A stretch of 36,631 nucleotides of DNA from Flavobacterium sp. BFFFF1 (GTDB lineage Bacteria > Bacteroidota > Bacteroidia > Flavobacteriales > Flavobacteriaceae). The first letter of the stretch is position 1, and each line of letters opens with the position of its first letter. The notes beneath the pieces are model-generated. The model worked only from the letters and a program-made list of their open reading frames with translations, was not told the origin of the DNA and did not search any database. Below are positions 21,308 to 31,736 of the stretch, in pieces. The stretch covers positions 1-36,631 of the forward strand of contig NZ_NKJE01000027.1 in the NCBI RefSeq assembly GCF_002256285.1. Reading direction: 5' to 3'. The position numbers were made by a program, and so were the translations under genes.

Positions 21308-23770
21308 TTAAGTTTCTTCATTATTAAAAAATTGGTCCAAAGAAGCCAGGTCAGGAATATTTACAGCACGTGCTTTACTGCCCTCAAAGGGACCTACAAT
21401 ACCTGCGGCCTCCATTTGGTCAATCAATCGGCCTGCGCGGTTGTAACCCAATTTAAGTTTTCGCTGAAGCAATGATGCCGAACCTTGCTGCGCTGTTACA
21501 ATAATCTCGGCCGCTTCCCTGAAAAGGCTATCCCTTTCGGAAATATCAATGTCAAATTTTATGCCAGATTCATCTTCTCCTATAAATTCAGGCAACAAGT
21601 ATGCATTTGGATACGCTTTCTGCGATCCGATGAACTCGGTAATTCTTTCCACTTCCGGCGTATCAACGAACGCACATTGCACCCGTACAACGTCATTGCC
21701 ATTTGTGTATAACATATCACCACGTCCGATTAACTGATCGGCACCCTGCGTGTCCAGAATGGTTCTTGAATCAATTTTTGACGTTACCCTAAATGCAATC
21801 CTCGCAGGGAAATTGGCTTTAATAATTCCCGTGATTACGTTCACCGAAGGCCTTTGTGTGGCAATAATAAGGTGGATACCGATCGCACGTGCAAGCTGGG
21901 CTAACCTGGCAATAGGTGTTTCAACTTCTTTTCCTGCGGTCATGATCAAATCGGCAAACTCATCTACGACCAGAACAATGTAAGGTAAAAACCGGTGGCC
22001 GTTTTCAGGATTTAGCTTTCTGGATTTGAACTTGTCGTTGTATTCCTTAATATTCCTCACCATGGCTTCTTTCAACAGGGAGTACCGGTTGTCCATTTCC
22101 ACGCATAGGGAATTGAGCGTGTTGATTACTTTATTGTTATCAGTAATAATGGCATCTTCCGTATCAGGCAGTTTAGCGAGATAGTGCCGTTCGATTTTAT
22201 TAAAAAGCGTCAACTCTACTTTTTTAGGATCTACCAACACAAATTTTACTTCTGCCGGATGTTTTTTATAAAGAAGCGACGTCAATACAGCGTTCAAACC
22301 GACAGATTTTCCCTGCCCGGTAGCGCCGGCCATCAGCAGGTGGGGCATTTTAGCGAGATCTACCACAAATGTCTCATTGGAAATGGTTTTCCCGAGCGCA
22401 ATCGGAAGTTCCATTTCGGCTTCCTGAAACCGCGCGGACGCGATGACGGTTTTCATTGCAACCATCGTAGGGTTTTTATTTGGAACCTCAATTCCTATGG
22501 TTCCTTTACCAGGTATCGGTGCGATGATACGGATTCCCAATGCTGAAAGCGACAACGCAATATCATCTTCCAGGCTTTTGATTTTGGAGATACGGATACC
22601 GGCTTCAGGGACAATTTCATATAAAGTGACAGACGGGCCAACCGTGGCCTTAATCTGTGCAATTTCAATTTTATAATTCCGTAATGTTTCTACAATCCTG
22701 TTTTTATTCTCTTCAAGCTCCTCCTGGTTGATGGTGATTCCTCCTGTTGAATAGTCCTTGAGCAAGTCTATTGTTGGGAATTTATAATTCGAAAGTTCCA
22801 GTGTGGGATCGAAAAGTCCGAAATCGGCGACCAGTTTTGAAGCGAGGTTTTCCTCAACGATATCTTCTTCCTCAACTTTTTCAATGACGAATGTTTCTTC
22901 TATCGGTGTCTCGATTTGACGCGTGACTTCGATAGGAGGGGAGGAAGTCCTCAAAGTAGGCTCCAAAATTAACTCCGATGCACTGCTGATTGTAGGCTTT
23001 AACGCTTCTTTGTTGATTTCGAATTGGGATTGCGGCTTTTGAATGACCAGCGTTGGTTCCTCCATTTCTTCATCCGGTTCGTCGTCAACGGCAAATTCTT
23101 CCAGGTTATACAGGCTGTTGGATTCTGCGACCGGGGTATTGATCGAATCAAGATCTTCGCCTATTTCTTTTTTAGTTCTTTCGAACAAAGCTTTTATGGT
23201 TTCAGGAGAAATCTTAATCTTAAAAATGAGATAAATGATCAGGCCGAAAATCAATACCATCAATGTTCCTGCTTTTCCTATAAAATCCTGAAGGAACAGA
23301 TTGGTTTCGTAGCCAACCACGCCGCCAAGTTCCGGCATAAATGTGGCAAAAAATCCCAATAATACGGAAACAACGGCGATCGCGAATAAATCCCAAAACC
23401 ACACATTCTTCAATTTCCTGAGCGGAAGGTCCAGTACAAGATAGGCGCCGGTAAGGAACAAAAGACGAACAAAAAGGAATGAAGCCATCCCGAAACCATT
23501 GTACACAAAGACATCGGCCAGGTAGGCACCGAATTTCCCCAGCCAGTTTTCTACCTGAGTGCTGCGATCGGTGAGCTGCTCAACCGCACTTTGATCTTTC
23601 TGTCCGTAAATGTAAAACGAGATAAACGATAGAAGTAAAGCCACTGAAAAAAGCACCAGTAAGCTGCCAGCAAGAATCTTATGCTGTTTGCTAATCCGCC
23701 AACCTTTCTTAGCTTCGGGATCAGCTGGGTCTTTTTTAACAACCGGTTCCTTCTTATTTGTTTTAGCCAT
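21308..23770 (-). CDS. ftsK: FtsK/SpoIIIE DNA translocase
   Basis: The 820-residue septal motor pumps chromosome ends through the division site. The N-terminus carries four membrane helices (about 30-53, 93-115, 126-146, 168-185). An acidic, proline-containing linker follows (about 200-320). The motor starts near 340: the alpha subdomain (VGPSVTLYEIVPEAGIRISKI), then the beta ATPase with Walker A GATGQGKSVG (482-491) and Walker B IVLVVDEFADLI, and a QRPSVNVITGIIKANFP segment. The C-terminal gamma winged helix (about 750-815, ASLLQRKLKLGYNRAGRLIDQMEAAGIVG, quoted in parts) reads the KOPS-type polarity signals. The linker is shorter than in E. coli FtsK, as in many Bacteroidota. It starts at ATG 23770, 41 bases after dgkA. 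Confidence 0.95.
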   Translation of the reverse strand: MAKTNKKEPVVKKDPADPEAKKGWRISKQHKILAGSLLVLFSVALLLSFISFYIYGQKDQSAVEQLTDRSTQVENWLGKFGAYLADVFVYNGFGMASFLFVRLLFLTGAYLVLDLPLRKLKNVWFWDLFAIAVVSVLLGFFATFMPELGGVVGYETNLFLQDFIGKAGTLMVLIFGLIIYLIFKIKISPETIKALFERTKKEIGEDLDSINTPVAESNSLYNLEEFAVDDEPDEEMEEPTLVIQKPQSQFEINKEALKPTISSASELILEPTLRTSSPPIEVTRQIETPIEETFVIEKVEEEDIVEENLASKLVADFGLFDPTLELSNYKFPTIDLLKDYSTGGITINQEELEENKNRIVETLRNYKIEIAQIKATVGPSVTLYEIVPEAGIRISKIKSLEDDIALSLSALGIRIIAPIPGKGTIGIEVPNKNPTMVAMKTVIASARFQEAEMELPIALGKTISNETFVVDLAKMPHLLMAGATGQGKSVGLNAVLTSLLYKKHPAEVKFVLVDPKKVELTLFNKIERHYLAKLPDTEDAIITDNNKVINTLNSLCVEMDNRYSLLKEAMVRNIKEYNDKFKSRKLNPENGHRFLPYIVLVVDEFADLIMTAGKEVETPIARLAQLARAIGIHLIIATQRPSVNVITGIIKANFPARIAFRVTSKIDSRTILDTQGADQLIGRGDMLYTNGNDVVRVQCAFVDTPEVERITEFIGSQKAYPNAYLLPEFIGEDESGIKFDIDISERDSLFREAAEIIVTAQQGSASLLQRKLKLGYNRAGRLIDQMEAAGIVGPFEGSKARAVNIPDLASLDQFFNNEET

Positions 23771-23811
23771 GCGTATCAGATATGCTATAAAGATAAAAAA
23801 TTAAGCCGCAC

Positions 23812-24186
23812 TTATAACGCCATAAAATACGGAACGTATATAATGCATGCTATTGTCAACGCGGACAAAGCGGCAAAAAATACCGCACCAGCAGCAATAT
23901 CTTTGATAAAACCAATTTTAGCGTGGAAATCAGGGTGTATGAAATCAGCGATTTTCTCTACGGCAGTATTCAATCCTTCAATACTCAGTACCAAACCGAT
24001 TGCAAACACCTGAAACAGCCATTCCGTTTTGGTAATTCCAAAATAAAATCCCAATGCCGTCATGATAATGCCTATGGAAAATTGCACCATGATGCTGTGT
24101 TCGGTGGAAACAAGTTTATAAGCACCGGCGAAAGCGAACTTAAAGCTCTTAAGCCGCCCGGTCACAAAAGAATTATCTGTTTTCAT
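23812..24186 (-). CDS. dgkA: Diacylglycerol kinase family membrane protein (DgkA-like)
   Basis: A 124-residue integral membrane kinase with three hydrophobic helices (about 32-50, 54-72, 96-118) and the family signature EGLNTAVEKIADF (about 70-82) followed by IKDIAAGAVFFAAL. These acidic residues bind Mg-ATP in known members. The family phosphorylates diacylglycerol or, in many non-proteobacteria, undecaprenol, recycling lipid carriers at the inner membrane. Which lipid is used here cannot be decided from the sequence. It lies 9 bases after tpx and 41 before ftsK, all in the same direction, so it is probably part of one transcript. Confidence 0.92.
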   Translation of the reverse strand: MKTDNSFVTGRLKSFKFAFAGAYKLVSTEHSIMVQFSIGIIMTALGFYFGITKTEWLFQVFAIGLVLSIEGLNTAVEKIADFIHPDFHAKIGFIKDIAAGAVFFAALSALTIACIIYVPYFMAL

Positions 24187-24195
24187 CGAAAAAAA

Positions 24196-24693
24196 TTAAA
24201 GTGCGTTCAAAGCGCTGTCATAATTAGGCTCATTTCCGATTTCAGGAACAAGTTCACTATACTTAACATTTCCATCAGTACCAACGACAACTACAGCCCT
24301 TGCATGCAGCCCCGCGAAACCACTGTCCACGAGTTCAACCCCATAATCCTTTCCAAAAGCGCCATCTCTGAAATCCGACAAAGTCATCACATTTGAAATG
24401 TTCTCTGCGCCACAAAAACGTTTTTGAGCGAAAGGTAAATCTCTTGAAATACAAAGTACTACAGTATCTTTGAGGTTCGCGGCCTTCTCGTTAAAGCTTC
24501 TTACTGAAGTTGCACAAACACCGGTATCGATACTTGGAAATATATTCAGCACCAATTGTTTTCCTGAAAAATCCTCCAGCGAAACCGTTGAAAGATCATC
24601 TTTAACCAATTGAAAATTCGGTGCTTTGGCGCCTGCTACAGGAAGCGCTCCATTTGTGTTTACTGCGTTTCCGCCTAGTGTTACTGATGCCAT
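24196..24693 (-). CDS. tpx: Thiol peroxidase (Tpx, atypical 2-Cys peroxiredoxin)
   Basis: The 165-residue enzyme reduces hydrogen peroxide and alkyl hydroperoxides using thioredoxin. The active-site segment is [17 protein letters not shown] with peroxidatic Cys60, and the resolving cysteine is Cys94 in KRFCGAENI; the spacing is that of classical Tpx. The N-terminal [14 protein letters not shown] hairpin and the C-terminal [23 protein letters not shown] (in parts) are also family traits. The length is normal and there is no signal peptide. It is the first gene of the compact run down to ribBA. A TACTTTTG -7 element (minus strand 24723-24716) lies 22 bases before the ATG, without an obvious -33 box. 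Confidence 0.97.
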   Translation of the reverse strand: MASVTLGGNAVNTNGALPVAGAKAPNFQLVKDDLSTVSLEDFSGKQLVLNIFPSIDTGVCATSVRSFNEKAANLKDTVVLCISRDLPFAQKRFCGAENISNVMTLSDFRDGAFGKDYGVELVDSGFAGLHARAVVVVGTDGNVKYSELVPEIGNEPNYDSALNAL

Positions 24694-24773
24694 TTTTCTG
24701 TTTTTTTAACAGCGTCAAAAGTATGAAAAATATTTGCATTCCGACTTAAGAATCACTTCAAAATCCAAACGTT

Positions 24774-27700
24774 TTATGGAGTGAAGTCTGCTTTCGGAAC
24801 CCATTTTCGGATAATTTCCTCAATTGAACCCTTGACGATCGGTTTAGTAAGGTAGTCATTCATGCCGGCTTGAAGACAGCGTTCCCTTTCCTCTTTGATG
24901 ATTCCTGCAGTCAGCGCAATGATTGGTACCAGTTCCCCATTTTGCAGCAGCCTGATTTCGGCTGTCGCTTCATAGCCATTTTTAACGGGCATTTGTACGT
25001 CCATAAATATAAGGTCAGGTTGCTTTTTAAGAAATTGCTGCACGGCCACTTCGCCATTGTTCGCTTCCACTAATGCAATATTGGGCATGATATTTTTTAT
25101 AATGGTTTTTACAAGGAGCATATTGATACCGTTGTCTTCTACCACCATAATGGTTAAGCGCTCGTTGATGACTTGTTCCGGCAATGCTATTTTTTTACTG
25201 GTCGAGGGTTCCATGTTTAACATCACGTTATCTGCCGTTCGTAATTTGAGGTCGAACCAAAAAACACTTCCTTTTCCGGGTTCACTTTTCAATTGCAGTT
25301 TACCACCCATTAAACCCAGCAATTGATTTGATATAGTCAGGCCGAGCCCTGTACCGCCAAACTTTCGGGTTGTCGAATTGTCTTCCTGGGAAAATGCAGT
25401 AAAGATTTTCGCCTGGTTTTCGTTTTTGATGCCGATACCGGTATCTTTAACACAAAACCTGATGGTCCGTTCGGTTTGTCCATTTTCTTCCAATACGGTA
25501 ACTTCCAAGGAAATTTTCCCCTGTTCGGTAAACTTTACCGCATTTCCGAGTAAATTAATCAAAATCTGTTTTAATCTTACTGAATCTATCCAGATATATT
25601 CACTGATCTTATCGTCAATATTTAAGACAAGTTTAATATCTTTCTGACTGGATTCAAATGAAATGAGATCAATTACCTGATTTAAAAGTTCGTGTATATT
25701 GTGTCGCTGAATTTCAAGTTCCAGTTTACCTGCTTCGATTTTTGAAAAATCAAGAATATTGTTGATGATCTCCAAAAGCGAATTCGCTGATTGGTTGATG
25801 GTCGACATATATTTTTCCTGCATTTTCTCGAGATTTGTTTTCATCAGCAAGTCTGTGAAACCAATAATTCCGTTCAAAGGCGTGCGTATCTCATGGCTCA
25901 TATTGGCAAGGAAATCTGATTTTGCCTTATTCGCGGCTTCCGCGACTTCGCGTGCCTTGATGGCGTTTTCAGTTTCTTTGCGTTCAGTAATGTCTATAAA
26001 AATTCCTTCGACAAAGGCAACTTCGTTATCAATGATGATAAAATCGCCAAACTCTTCTACCCAGACAAACTGTCCGTTTTTCTTTTGCAGCCGGTAAGCG
26101 ACGTTAAACGGCTGCTTATTGTCCAACGCCTTTTTAATCACCATTGCCACATGTTGCTGGTCTTCTGGATGAATCAGGCTCGTATAGCGCACCCGGTTTT
26201 CGAGGAAGTCGGCCTTTCCGTACCCGGTCAGTTTTTTAATCTGGTCATTGATGTAAACTTTTGACCATTTTTCGTCATTCTTGAATAAGTAAACGGTGCC
26301 GGGGATATTATCTGCCAAAAGGCGAAACTTTTCCTCACTTTGGTGAATAATGGTTTCATTCAGATTTCTTTCTAATGCCGCTGAGATATTATTGGCAAGG
26401 GTCTGTAAAATCTTTATCTCATCTTCTGTCCAGATCCTTTCAAAAGCGCAATCGTCGAACCCGATAAAACCGGTAAATACATTTTTCCTGAAAATTGGAA
26501 TAATGAGTATCGATTTTATTTCATTGGCTAGTAATAGGTCTTTAAAGAATCCTTCATTAAGCTCGCGGGTATGTGAAATAAATATCTTTTTAACATAAAT
26601 ACTCTCGGTTATTTCCTTAAGGTTCTCATGGGTAAACCGTTGTAAAGGTGTAATTTGCAGTGTGACACCTGATTTCGCCCATTTCACCTGCTGGCTGATC
26701 AAATTTGTTTTTACGTCATTTTCATAATAGTAGATGTGGTCGGCATGGGTCGCTTTTCCAATAATTTCAAACGCTTCCCTGAACATGTCGTGGGCATCAC
26801 TTTTCAAAAGGAATTTGTCGGTACAATGTGCTAAGGCAGATAACAGTTCACTTTTGTAGGCCAGTTTATCTTCCATGTCCTTGCGTTTCTGGGCTTCAAT
26901 CGCTAACGAAATGATGTCTGATACGGATCGGATGAAATTGATATCCTCATTGTCAAAATCGCGTTTCGTAGTGGCTTCAAAGCACAGGATGCCTTCCATT
27001 TTTCCATTTAGGGTAATGGTAGTATCGAGCAGTGATTTGATATTTTTTTCACGAAAATAATTTTCACGAAATTCCTTTGTTTCCCTGTGGTTGTTAACAT
27101 CAGCCGCAATAATGATCTTATCGTGTTCTATGGCCTTAAAATAAATGGGAATATCTTTTTTCTCGAAAATACGTCCTTTAGAAAAAGTGCTCGAATGCAA
27201 ATCAAAAAGACAGCTACACACAATACGCTCAGGATGATATTCCCAAAAGCTCACGCGTTCAATCATTGAATCTCTTGCAGCACTTTTTAAAATAATCTGC
27301 AGCGTGGTAATCAGGTTTTTATGCCGTGCATAATTCGTCGTGGATAATTTATTTATTGTGGCATTGTATTTAATAATCTTAGCCTGCCGTTTCATGTTTT
27401 CAAGTTCGATATTCTTCAAGGCGGTGATATTCCTCGCAATCCCGGAATAGCCGATAATTTTCCCTTCATGGTTTTGACGCGCGGTTACTCTTTGGGAAAC
27501 CCAGAACTCTTCATTGCTTTTTGACTGAATTGGGAATTCCGCGGTAGGAAAATCATTTTCGATTTGAAAAACACCCTCATAAAAGCGTTGCATATTTTCC
27601 CGGTAATCTGCCCGGATAAACTCAGCATAATTTTTTCCAATGATTTCCTCCCGCGAAAAGCCAAGGAAAGTAGAGGTAAAGTCGTTTATAAAAGTAAAGT

Positions 27701-28823
27701 CACCATTTTGGTCAACTTCAAAAATAATATCGGTGGCGTTTTCAATCAGGTTTCGGTATTGGTTTTGTATTTCAATTTGGCTCGTAACATCCTGTCCTAT
27801 GCCGATAATCAGGTTATCATTGTATTTTTTGTCCTTCCACTGGATAAATTTGTATTCCCCATTCTTGCATTTCAGCTTGCGTATGTAAAGCCGCTCGTCG
27901 ATGTAATGATCATGATACCGTTCTCCGATGAACTCCGGATCCTCGGTTAAGGCCCAGAAATTTAGTCCCATCACTTCATCAGGTTTATAGCCCAGGATTC
28001 CGTATATGCTATCGCTGCAATACGATAAGGCTCCTTTTTTGTCAGTGCCTACAATAAGTGAATTGCCCTTGTTGACAATCTGGTCAGCGAATGCAAACCT
28101 GTCCTGTGCGTTCAGCTGAATCGTATGCCGTAAATAATGGATCACGATAATGAAAAAAACCGAGTATAGTATTGTTAATAAGATGATTGGGGCGACGATA
28201 TTTCTTTGGTACAATATAAAAAATACGACGACAAAGCTGGCGATAAACATCCAATAGGAACGGAGTGTTTGAAAAATACCTGGCGCAAAAAAGAAAATGA
28301 TCAGCAGTTCCGCAAATGTCACCAATTCAAACGGATGAAAAGTAAGCTTATAGATGATGTAAGTGGTCAGGGCCACATAGTTTGCAATAAAAACAGTCTT
28401 AAGGTTTTTTTTAAGGAACTCGTTTTTATCACTGAAATAATAGGTGACGACCAACAACATTCCTGCCAGTGAGTTTACCCAAAATTCACTGTGTTTTCGA
28501 ACATTGAAAATCTCCAGAAATAGTTCGGTAAAAGGAAACATCGCACCAAAGAAAAGCAGGTATAGCCGATATTGGTTGCTATCAATCCTACTCTTTAATG
28601 ATGAAACAAACTCAGGTTTGGAATTTGATATCTTTTTAAGCAGTATTAACAATACCAGGCTTAAAATGACAAAAGCGGCCAAAAGAAACCACCATTTTTC
28701 ATGAACAACCGTGCTGTAATGAAGTGAAGAAATCCGAATGAATGGCGTTAAACTATTTGTGCTGAAGTGATTACGGCAGAAAATAGTCGATAAAAATTCT
28801 ATTGAAACAGCATTTGGGTTCAT
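24774..28823 (-). CDS. Membrane-bound hybrid histidine kinase (7TM-PAS-PAS-GAF-GAF-PAS-HisKA-HATPase-REC)
   Basis: The 1349-residue sensor kinase has about seven N-terminal membrane helices (roughly 44-63, 86-106, 113-130, 142-160, 166-184, 189-205, 210-232). Two PAS domains follow (about 245-350 and 355-468), then two GAF domains (about 505-645 and 655-818), a PAS_3 domain (about 828-948, IHPEDQ), HisKA ([15 protein letters not shown], His977), HATPase_c ([24 protein letters not shown]) and a C-terminal receiver ([10 protein letters not shown], acceptor Asp1275 in IFMDVQMP, Lys in LTKPI). All catalytic residues are present. The internal receiver implies a multi-step relay to an Hpt protein or a separate regulator; none is adjacent. 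The signal cannot be predicted. It starts at ATG 28823. Confidence 0.93.
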   Translation of the reverse strand: MNPNAVSIEFLSTIFCRNHFSTNSLTPFIRISSLHYSTVVHEKWWFLLAAFVILSLVLLILLKKISNSKPEFVSSLKSRIDSNQYRLYLLFFGAMFPFTELFLEIFNVRKHSEFWVNSLAGMLLVVTYYFSDKNEFLKKNLKTVFIANYVALTTYIIYKLTFHPFELVTFAELLIIFFFAPGIFQTLRSYWMFIASFVVVFFILYQRNIVAPIILLTILYSVFFIIVIHYLRHTIQLNAQDRFAFADQIVNKGNSLIVGTDKKGALSYCSDSIYGILGYKPDEVMGLNFWALTEDPEFIGERYHDHYIDERLYIRKLKCKNGEYKFIQWKDKKYNDNLIIGIGQDVTSQIEIQNQYRNLIENATDIIFEVDQNGDFTFINDFTSTFLGFSREEIIGKNYAEFIRADYRENMQRFYEGVFQIENDFPTAEFPIQSKSNEEFWVSQRVTARQNHEGKIIGYSGIARNITALKNIELENMKRQAKIIKYNATINKLSTTNYARHKNLITTLQIILKSAARDSMIERVSFWEYHPERIVCSCLFDLHSSTFSKGRIFEKKDIPIYFKAIEHDKIIIAADVNNHRETKEFRENYFREKNIKSLLDTTITLNGKMEGILCFEATTKRDFDNEDINFIRSVSDIISLAIEAQKRKDMEDKLAYKSELLSALAHCTDKFLLKSDAHDMFREAFEIIGKATHADHIYYYENDVKTNLISQQVKWAKSGVTLQITPLQRFTHENLKEITESIYVKKIFISHTRELNEGFFKDLLLANEIKSILIIPIFRKNVFTGFIGFDDCAFERIWTEDEIKILQTLANNISAALERNLNETIIHQSEEKFRLLADNIPGTVYLFKNDEKWSKVYINDQIKKLTGYGKADFLENRVRYTSLIHPEDQQHVAMVIKKALDNKQPFNVAYRLQKKNGQFVWVEEFGDFIIIDNEVAFVEGIFIDITERKETENAIKAREVAEAANKAKSDFLANMSHEIRTPLNGIIGFTDLLMKTNLEKMQEKYMSTINQSANSLLEIINNILDFSKIEAGKLELEIQRHNIHELLNQVIDLISFESSQKDIKLVLNIDDKISEYIWIDSVRLKQILINLLGNAVKFTEQGKISLEVTVLEENGQTERTIRFCVKDTGIGIKNENQAKIFTAFSQEDNSTTRKFGGTGLGLTISNQLLGLMGGKLQLKSEPGKGSVFWFDLKLRTADNVMLNMEPSTSKKIALPEQVINERLTIMVVEDNGINMLLVKTIIKNIMPNIALVEANNGEVAVQQFLKKQPDLIFMDVQMPVKNGYEATAEIRLLQNGELVPIIALTAGIIKEERERCLQAGMNDYLTKPIVKGSIEEIIRKWVPKADFTP

Positions 28824-28959
28824 GCGTTACTGATTTTTTTATAACAATTGCCCGCAAAGAAATCCTTGGTTGTTAGTAAAAATAGAAAAAAAGTACTTTA
28901 AAATATAATAAATAGCAGATTATTAACGGAATACGTTGCTGTTTATGACGTTTACAAAA

Positions 28960-30288
28960 TCAGAGCCACTTCAGGATGCTTCGTATTATTTTAAGTTTTC
29001 CATCGTAGGGTGCGTAACGGACAGGAATGTCAAGCCAGGTTGCTTTTTTCACGATAGCCTTTTTATGGCTGAAAATATCAAAGCTCAATTTACCGTGATA
29101 CGCTCCAATTCCGGAAGCACCAACACCTCCAAATGGTAGCCTCTTATTTGAAAAATGGACCACAGTGTCGTTTATACATCCGCCACCAAACGAATAAGAA
29201 CGCAGCATCCTTCGCTCAAATTCCCTGCATCCGGTGAATATATACATTGATAGGGGCTTGTCATAATTTGATACAATGCGGTGGATATCATCGTCGTTTT
29301 CAAAGGTCAATATAGGCAATATAGGTCCAAATATCTCCGCTTTCATCAAGGCGCTTTCAAGGTTAAATTCGTCAATAAGCGTAGGGGAGAGGTAGCGTTC
29401 ATCCTCATTAGTATGCCCGCCGTAAATGATCTTATACGGCTCAATCAGCCCTATCAATCTCTTCCAGTGCTCTGAATTTATAATGCGTGCAAAATCGTCG
29501 GATTGTTCTACATTTTCGCCGTATGCTCTTTTTATTTCAGTTTTTAGCAGATCAACCAACTGGTTTTTAGCCGATGATTTTACAAGAATATAGTCTGGTG
29601 CAATACAGGTTTGTCCAGCGTTTAGGAATTTACCCCAAACGATACGCTTTGCAGCCACCGCGAGGTTAGCAGTGTCATCAACAAGACAAGGATTCTTGCC
29701 GCCCAGTTCAAGCGTCACCGGCGTCAGATGCTCCGCGGCGGCCTTTGCGACAATTTTCCCGACTGCAACGCTTCCAGTAAAGAAAATATAGTCCCACTTT
29801 TTCTTTAAAAGGTCAGCGGCAATTGTGGCATCTCCCAATACCGCTACCACGTGTTTTACATCAAAAGTTTCCCGGATTATCTTTGAAATTAAGGCAGAAG
29901 TCGCCGGAGTTAACTCAGATGGTTTCAACACAACCGAATTCCCGGCGGCAACCGCAGCAATCAGTGGCAGCATTGACAATTGGAACGGGTAATTCCACGG
30001 TGCAATCACTAAAACTTTCCCGTACGGCTCACTGTAGATGTAATCGCGTGACGGAAAATTCAAAAGGGATGCGCGCGTTCGCTTCGGCTTTGCCCAGGAT
30101 TCCATGTGCTTTAGCGTATATTTCAGGTCCGAAATCACCAACGAAGTTTCAGTTAAGACCGATTCAAACGGAGGTTTGCGAAAGTCTTTATACAAAGCCT
30201 CCACAATGTCATTTTCGTGGAGAATGATATTGTGGAGTAACTTTGAAAGAGCCTTTTTTCGAACAGGGATGTTGTGCCTGAAATTCAT
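28960..30288 (-). CDS. Class 3-like aldehyde dehydrogenase
   Basis: The 442-residue NAD(P)-dependent enzyme oxidizes aldehydes to carboxylic acids. Key features are the PWNYP segment (97-101, with the oxyanion Asn99), the coenzyme-binding FTGSVAVGK (170-178), the general base Glu194 in LELGGKNP and the catalytic Cys228 in AGQTCIAPDY. The C-terminal HFSNKRLPFGGVGASGIGAYHG (in parts) and a hydrophobic tail (KLKIIRSILKWL) are typical of the ALDH3 group, where the tail can attach to membranes. The N-terminus is about 15 residues shorter than usual for this group: the called ATG falls within the first helix (FRHNIPVRKKALSKL), and the frame stays open upstream without another ATG nearby. The next upstream gene ends 17 bases before the ATG. 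Confidence 0.93.
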   Translation of the reverse strand: MNFRHNIPVRKKALSKLLHNIILHENDIVEALYKDFRKPPFESVLTETSLVISDLKYTLKHMESWAKPKRTRASLLNFPSRDYIYSEPYGKVLVIAPWNYPFQLSMLPLIAAVAAGNSVVLKPSELTPATSALISKIIRETFDVKHVVAVLGDATIAADLLKKKWDYIFFTGSVAVGKIVAKAAAEHLTPVTLELGGKNPCLVDDTANLAVAAKRIVWGKFLNAGQTCIAPDYILVKSSAKNQLVDLLKTEIKRAYGENVEQSDDFARIINSEHWKRLIGLIEPYKIIYGGHTNEDERYLSPTLIDEFNLESALMKAEIFGPILPILTFENDDDIHRIVSNYDKPLSMYIFTGCREFERRMLRSYSFGGGCINDTVVHFSNKRLPFGGVGASGIGAYHGKLSFDIFSHKKAIVKKATWLDIPVRYAPYDGKLKIIRSILKWL

Positions 30289-30305
30289 TGCACGATGATT
30301 ATTGG

Positions 30306-31061
30306 TTATAGGAATCCGAAACGATAACCAAAATAAGCGTCAGCCTGTTTGCCATCGCCGATTGCAGTCAGCACAGAGTTGGAACCCAGATAAAATCCGG
30401 ACAGTCTAAATCCGAACCCTGCCGTGGTACCAGAAATTTCGTTGAATGAAACCGGTAAAAAAGCTTCAAAAAATCCAAGATTTACCCTTGGTGTCACCGA
30501 AAAAATGTTTTGTGAGGCAATCTGGTTGTTTCCTTCGTCTTTATTCATTTTCTGCTGAAGGAATAACGTCAGGTTCAGTTTCGAAATCAGGTTATAGTCC
30601 GCGTAAAGGTTAAACACAGTAGGCAATTTTACTTTAAAATCTGTACTCTCTGAAGTTTCTGTAAAAAAGTTATTCTCCGGACGGTTTAAAATGGCTTCGA
30701 TGTCAGACAAGCTTTCGGCATTATTAAATTCATTTAAATTCAATGATTGGGTGGCGTTCATATCCAATCTATAATTTATAGATTTATTTTTATCCGACTT
30801 AAAAGTCATGCTTCCCATGTTTTTTACCGCCATCCCCACTTTTAATTTATAGGAAGAACCTGATTTCCATTGGTAATCAAAACCAATATCAGTTGCCATT
30901 CCTTTTAATTGTCCAAAAACGGAACTCGTATAATCACTGGATTCAGTAAAACTATCTGCGAAATTGCCCGAATAAGCAATGTTCACATTGGCCTTTGCAT
31001 TTCGAAGAACGGGATCGCCGGAACTGTAGTCTATCGTTCCTGAAAAATCACCCGCACCCAT
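30306..31061 (-). CDS. C-terminal part of a frameshifted DUF5723-like outer-membrane protein
   Basis: The 251-residue frame is made of amphipathic beta strands (TDIGFDYQWKSGSSYKLKVG, VFNLYADYNLISKLNLTLFL, in parts) and ends AYFGYRFGFL, a typical barrel terminus with aromatic/hydrophobic last residues. It has no signal peptide. Its first residues (MGAGDFSGTIDY) continue directly from the end of the frame at 31048-31647 if one base is removed at 31070-31072. The whole gene would then span 31647-30306 and encode about 446 residues. The ATG at 31061 is internal and unlikely to yield an exported product. DUF5723 assignment is from recollection of such Bacteroidota proteins. Confidence 0.8.
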   Translation of the reverse strand: MGAGDFSGTIDYSSGDPVLRNAKANVNIAYSGNFADSFTESSDYTSSVFGQLKGMATDIGFDYQWKSGSSYKLKVGMAVKNMGSMTFKSDKNKSINYRLDMNATQSLNLNEFNNAESLSDIEAILNRPENNFFTETSESTDFKVKLPTVFNLYADYNLISKLNLTLFLQQKMNKDEGNNQIASQNIFSVTPRVNLGFFEAFLPVSFNEISGTTAGFGFRLSGFYLGSNSVLTAIGDGKQADAYFGYRFGFL

Positions 31062-31647
31062 GTTGGCATAAAGAACCAGGAAATAATAGTTTTAAAGTAA
31101 TTCCCCCATTGATGCGGTGCTTGTCGTTTTCGAAAATTTTCCTCGCTGCTGAAAATCCAATCTCGCCCCAAACCGTTGCGTTGACGCGCTGATTGCCAGA
31201 GTTGTCAATTATCGCGGCAGCAGTTGTCGCATTAAAATCATTGTTTACCAAAGCCCGTCCAAGGTTGGAATCCACATCAATAACATTTGCCGTAATGTGT
31301 CCTCCAGCGGAAATCCCAAATCCCCAGCCCAGCGCTTTGAAAGCAAATCCGGGAAACGCGATTTCTGCATTCGTCGTAAAATTAACGGGTTCATTACCGG
31401 CAAAAATCAAATCCTCCAAATTGTCTCCGCCAACGAGGTCTCCGAAGCCCACTTTGTTACTGGATGCGTTCGCACTTAAACCGAAAATCTGTACTTCAAA
31501 CCGACTTCCGAGATTGGCAAATTCGGAGGGGTTCATGTTTCCGTTGAGGATGCCGACACGCTTCGATGTGGTAAGCCCTGAAAAATGTTCCTGTGCCAAT
31601 GCAGGGAGTGCACAGAACGCACAAAGCAATAATGTAATTTTTTTCAT
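31048..31647 (-). CDS. N-terminal part of a frameshifted DUF5723-like outer-membrane protein
   Basis: This frame has the signal peptide (MKKITLLLCAFCALPALAQ) and the first strands of a barrel (GLTTSKRVGILNGNMNPSEF, NLGSRFEVQIFGLSANASSN, in parts). A GILNGNMNPSEFANLG-type motif just after the signal is common in this family. The last in-frame residues (GSLCQHGCG) are unlike the preceding barrel sequence. Taking one T out of the minus-strand TTCTTTATG run changes them to LFPGSYANMGAGDF, which joins smoothly to the next frame. So this is one gene with a +1 insertion, either a real pseudogene or a sequence error. As written the product is a signal peptide plus about 180 residues, too short for the full barrel. 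Confidence 0.8.
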   Translation of the reverse strand: MKKITLLLCAFCALPALAQEHFSGLTTSKRVGILNGNMNPSEFANLGSRFEVQIFGLSANASSNKVGFGDLVGGDNLEDLIFAGNEPVNFTTNAEIAFPGFAFKALGWGFGISAGGHITANVIDVDSNLGRALVNNDFNATTAAAIIDNSGNQRVNATVWGEIGFSAARKIFENDKHRINGGITLKLLFPGSLCQHGCG

Positions 31648-31736
31648 AATTGTAGAGGTTTTATTTTATCAAATATATAAAAACTGCTCGTGTTTCAGGC
31701 AGTTACCGAAAATATAAATCGATTTTAATGGTAATT

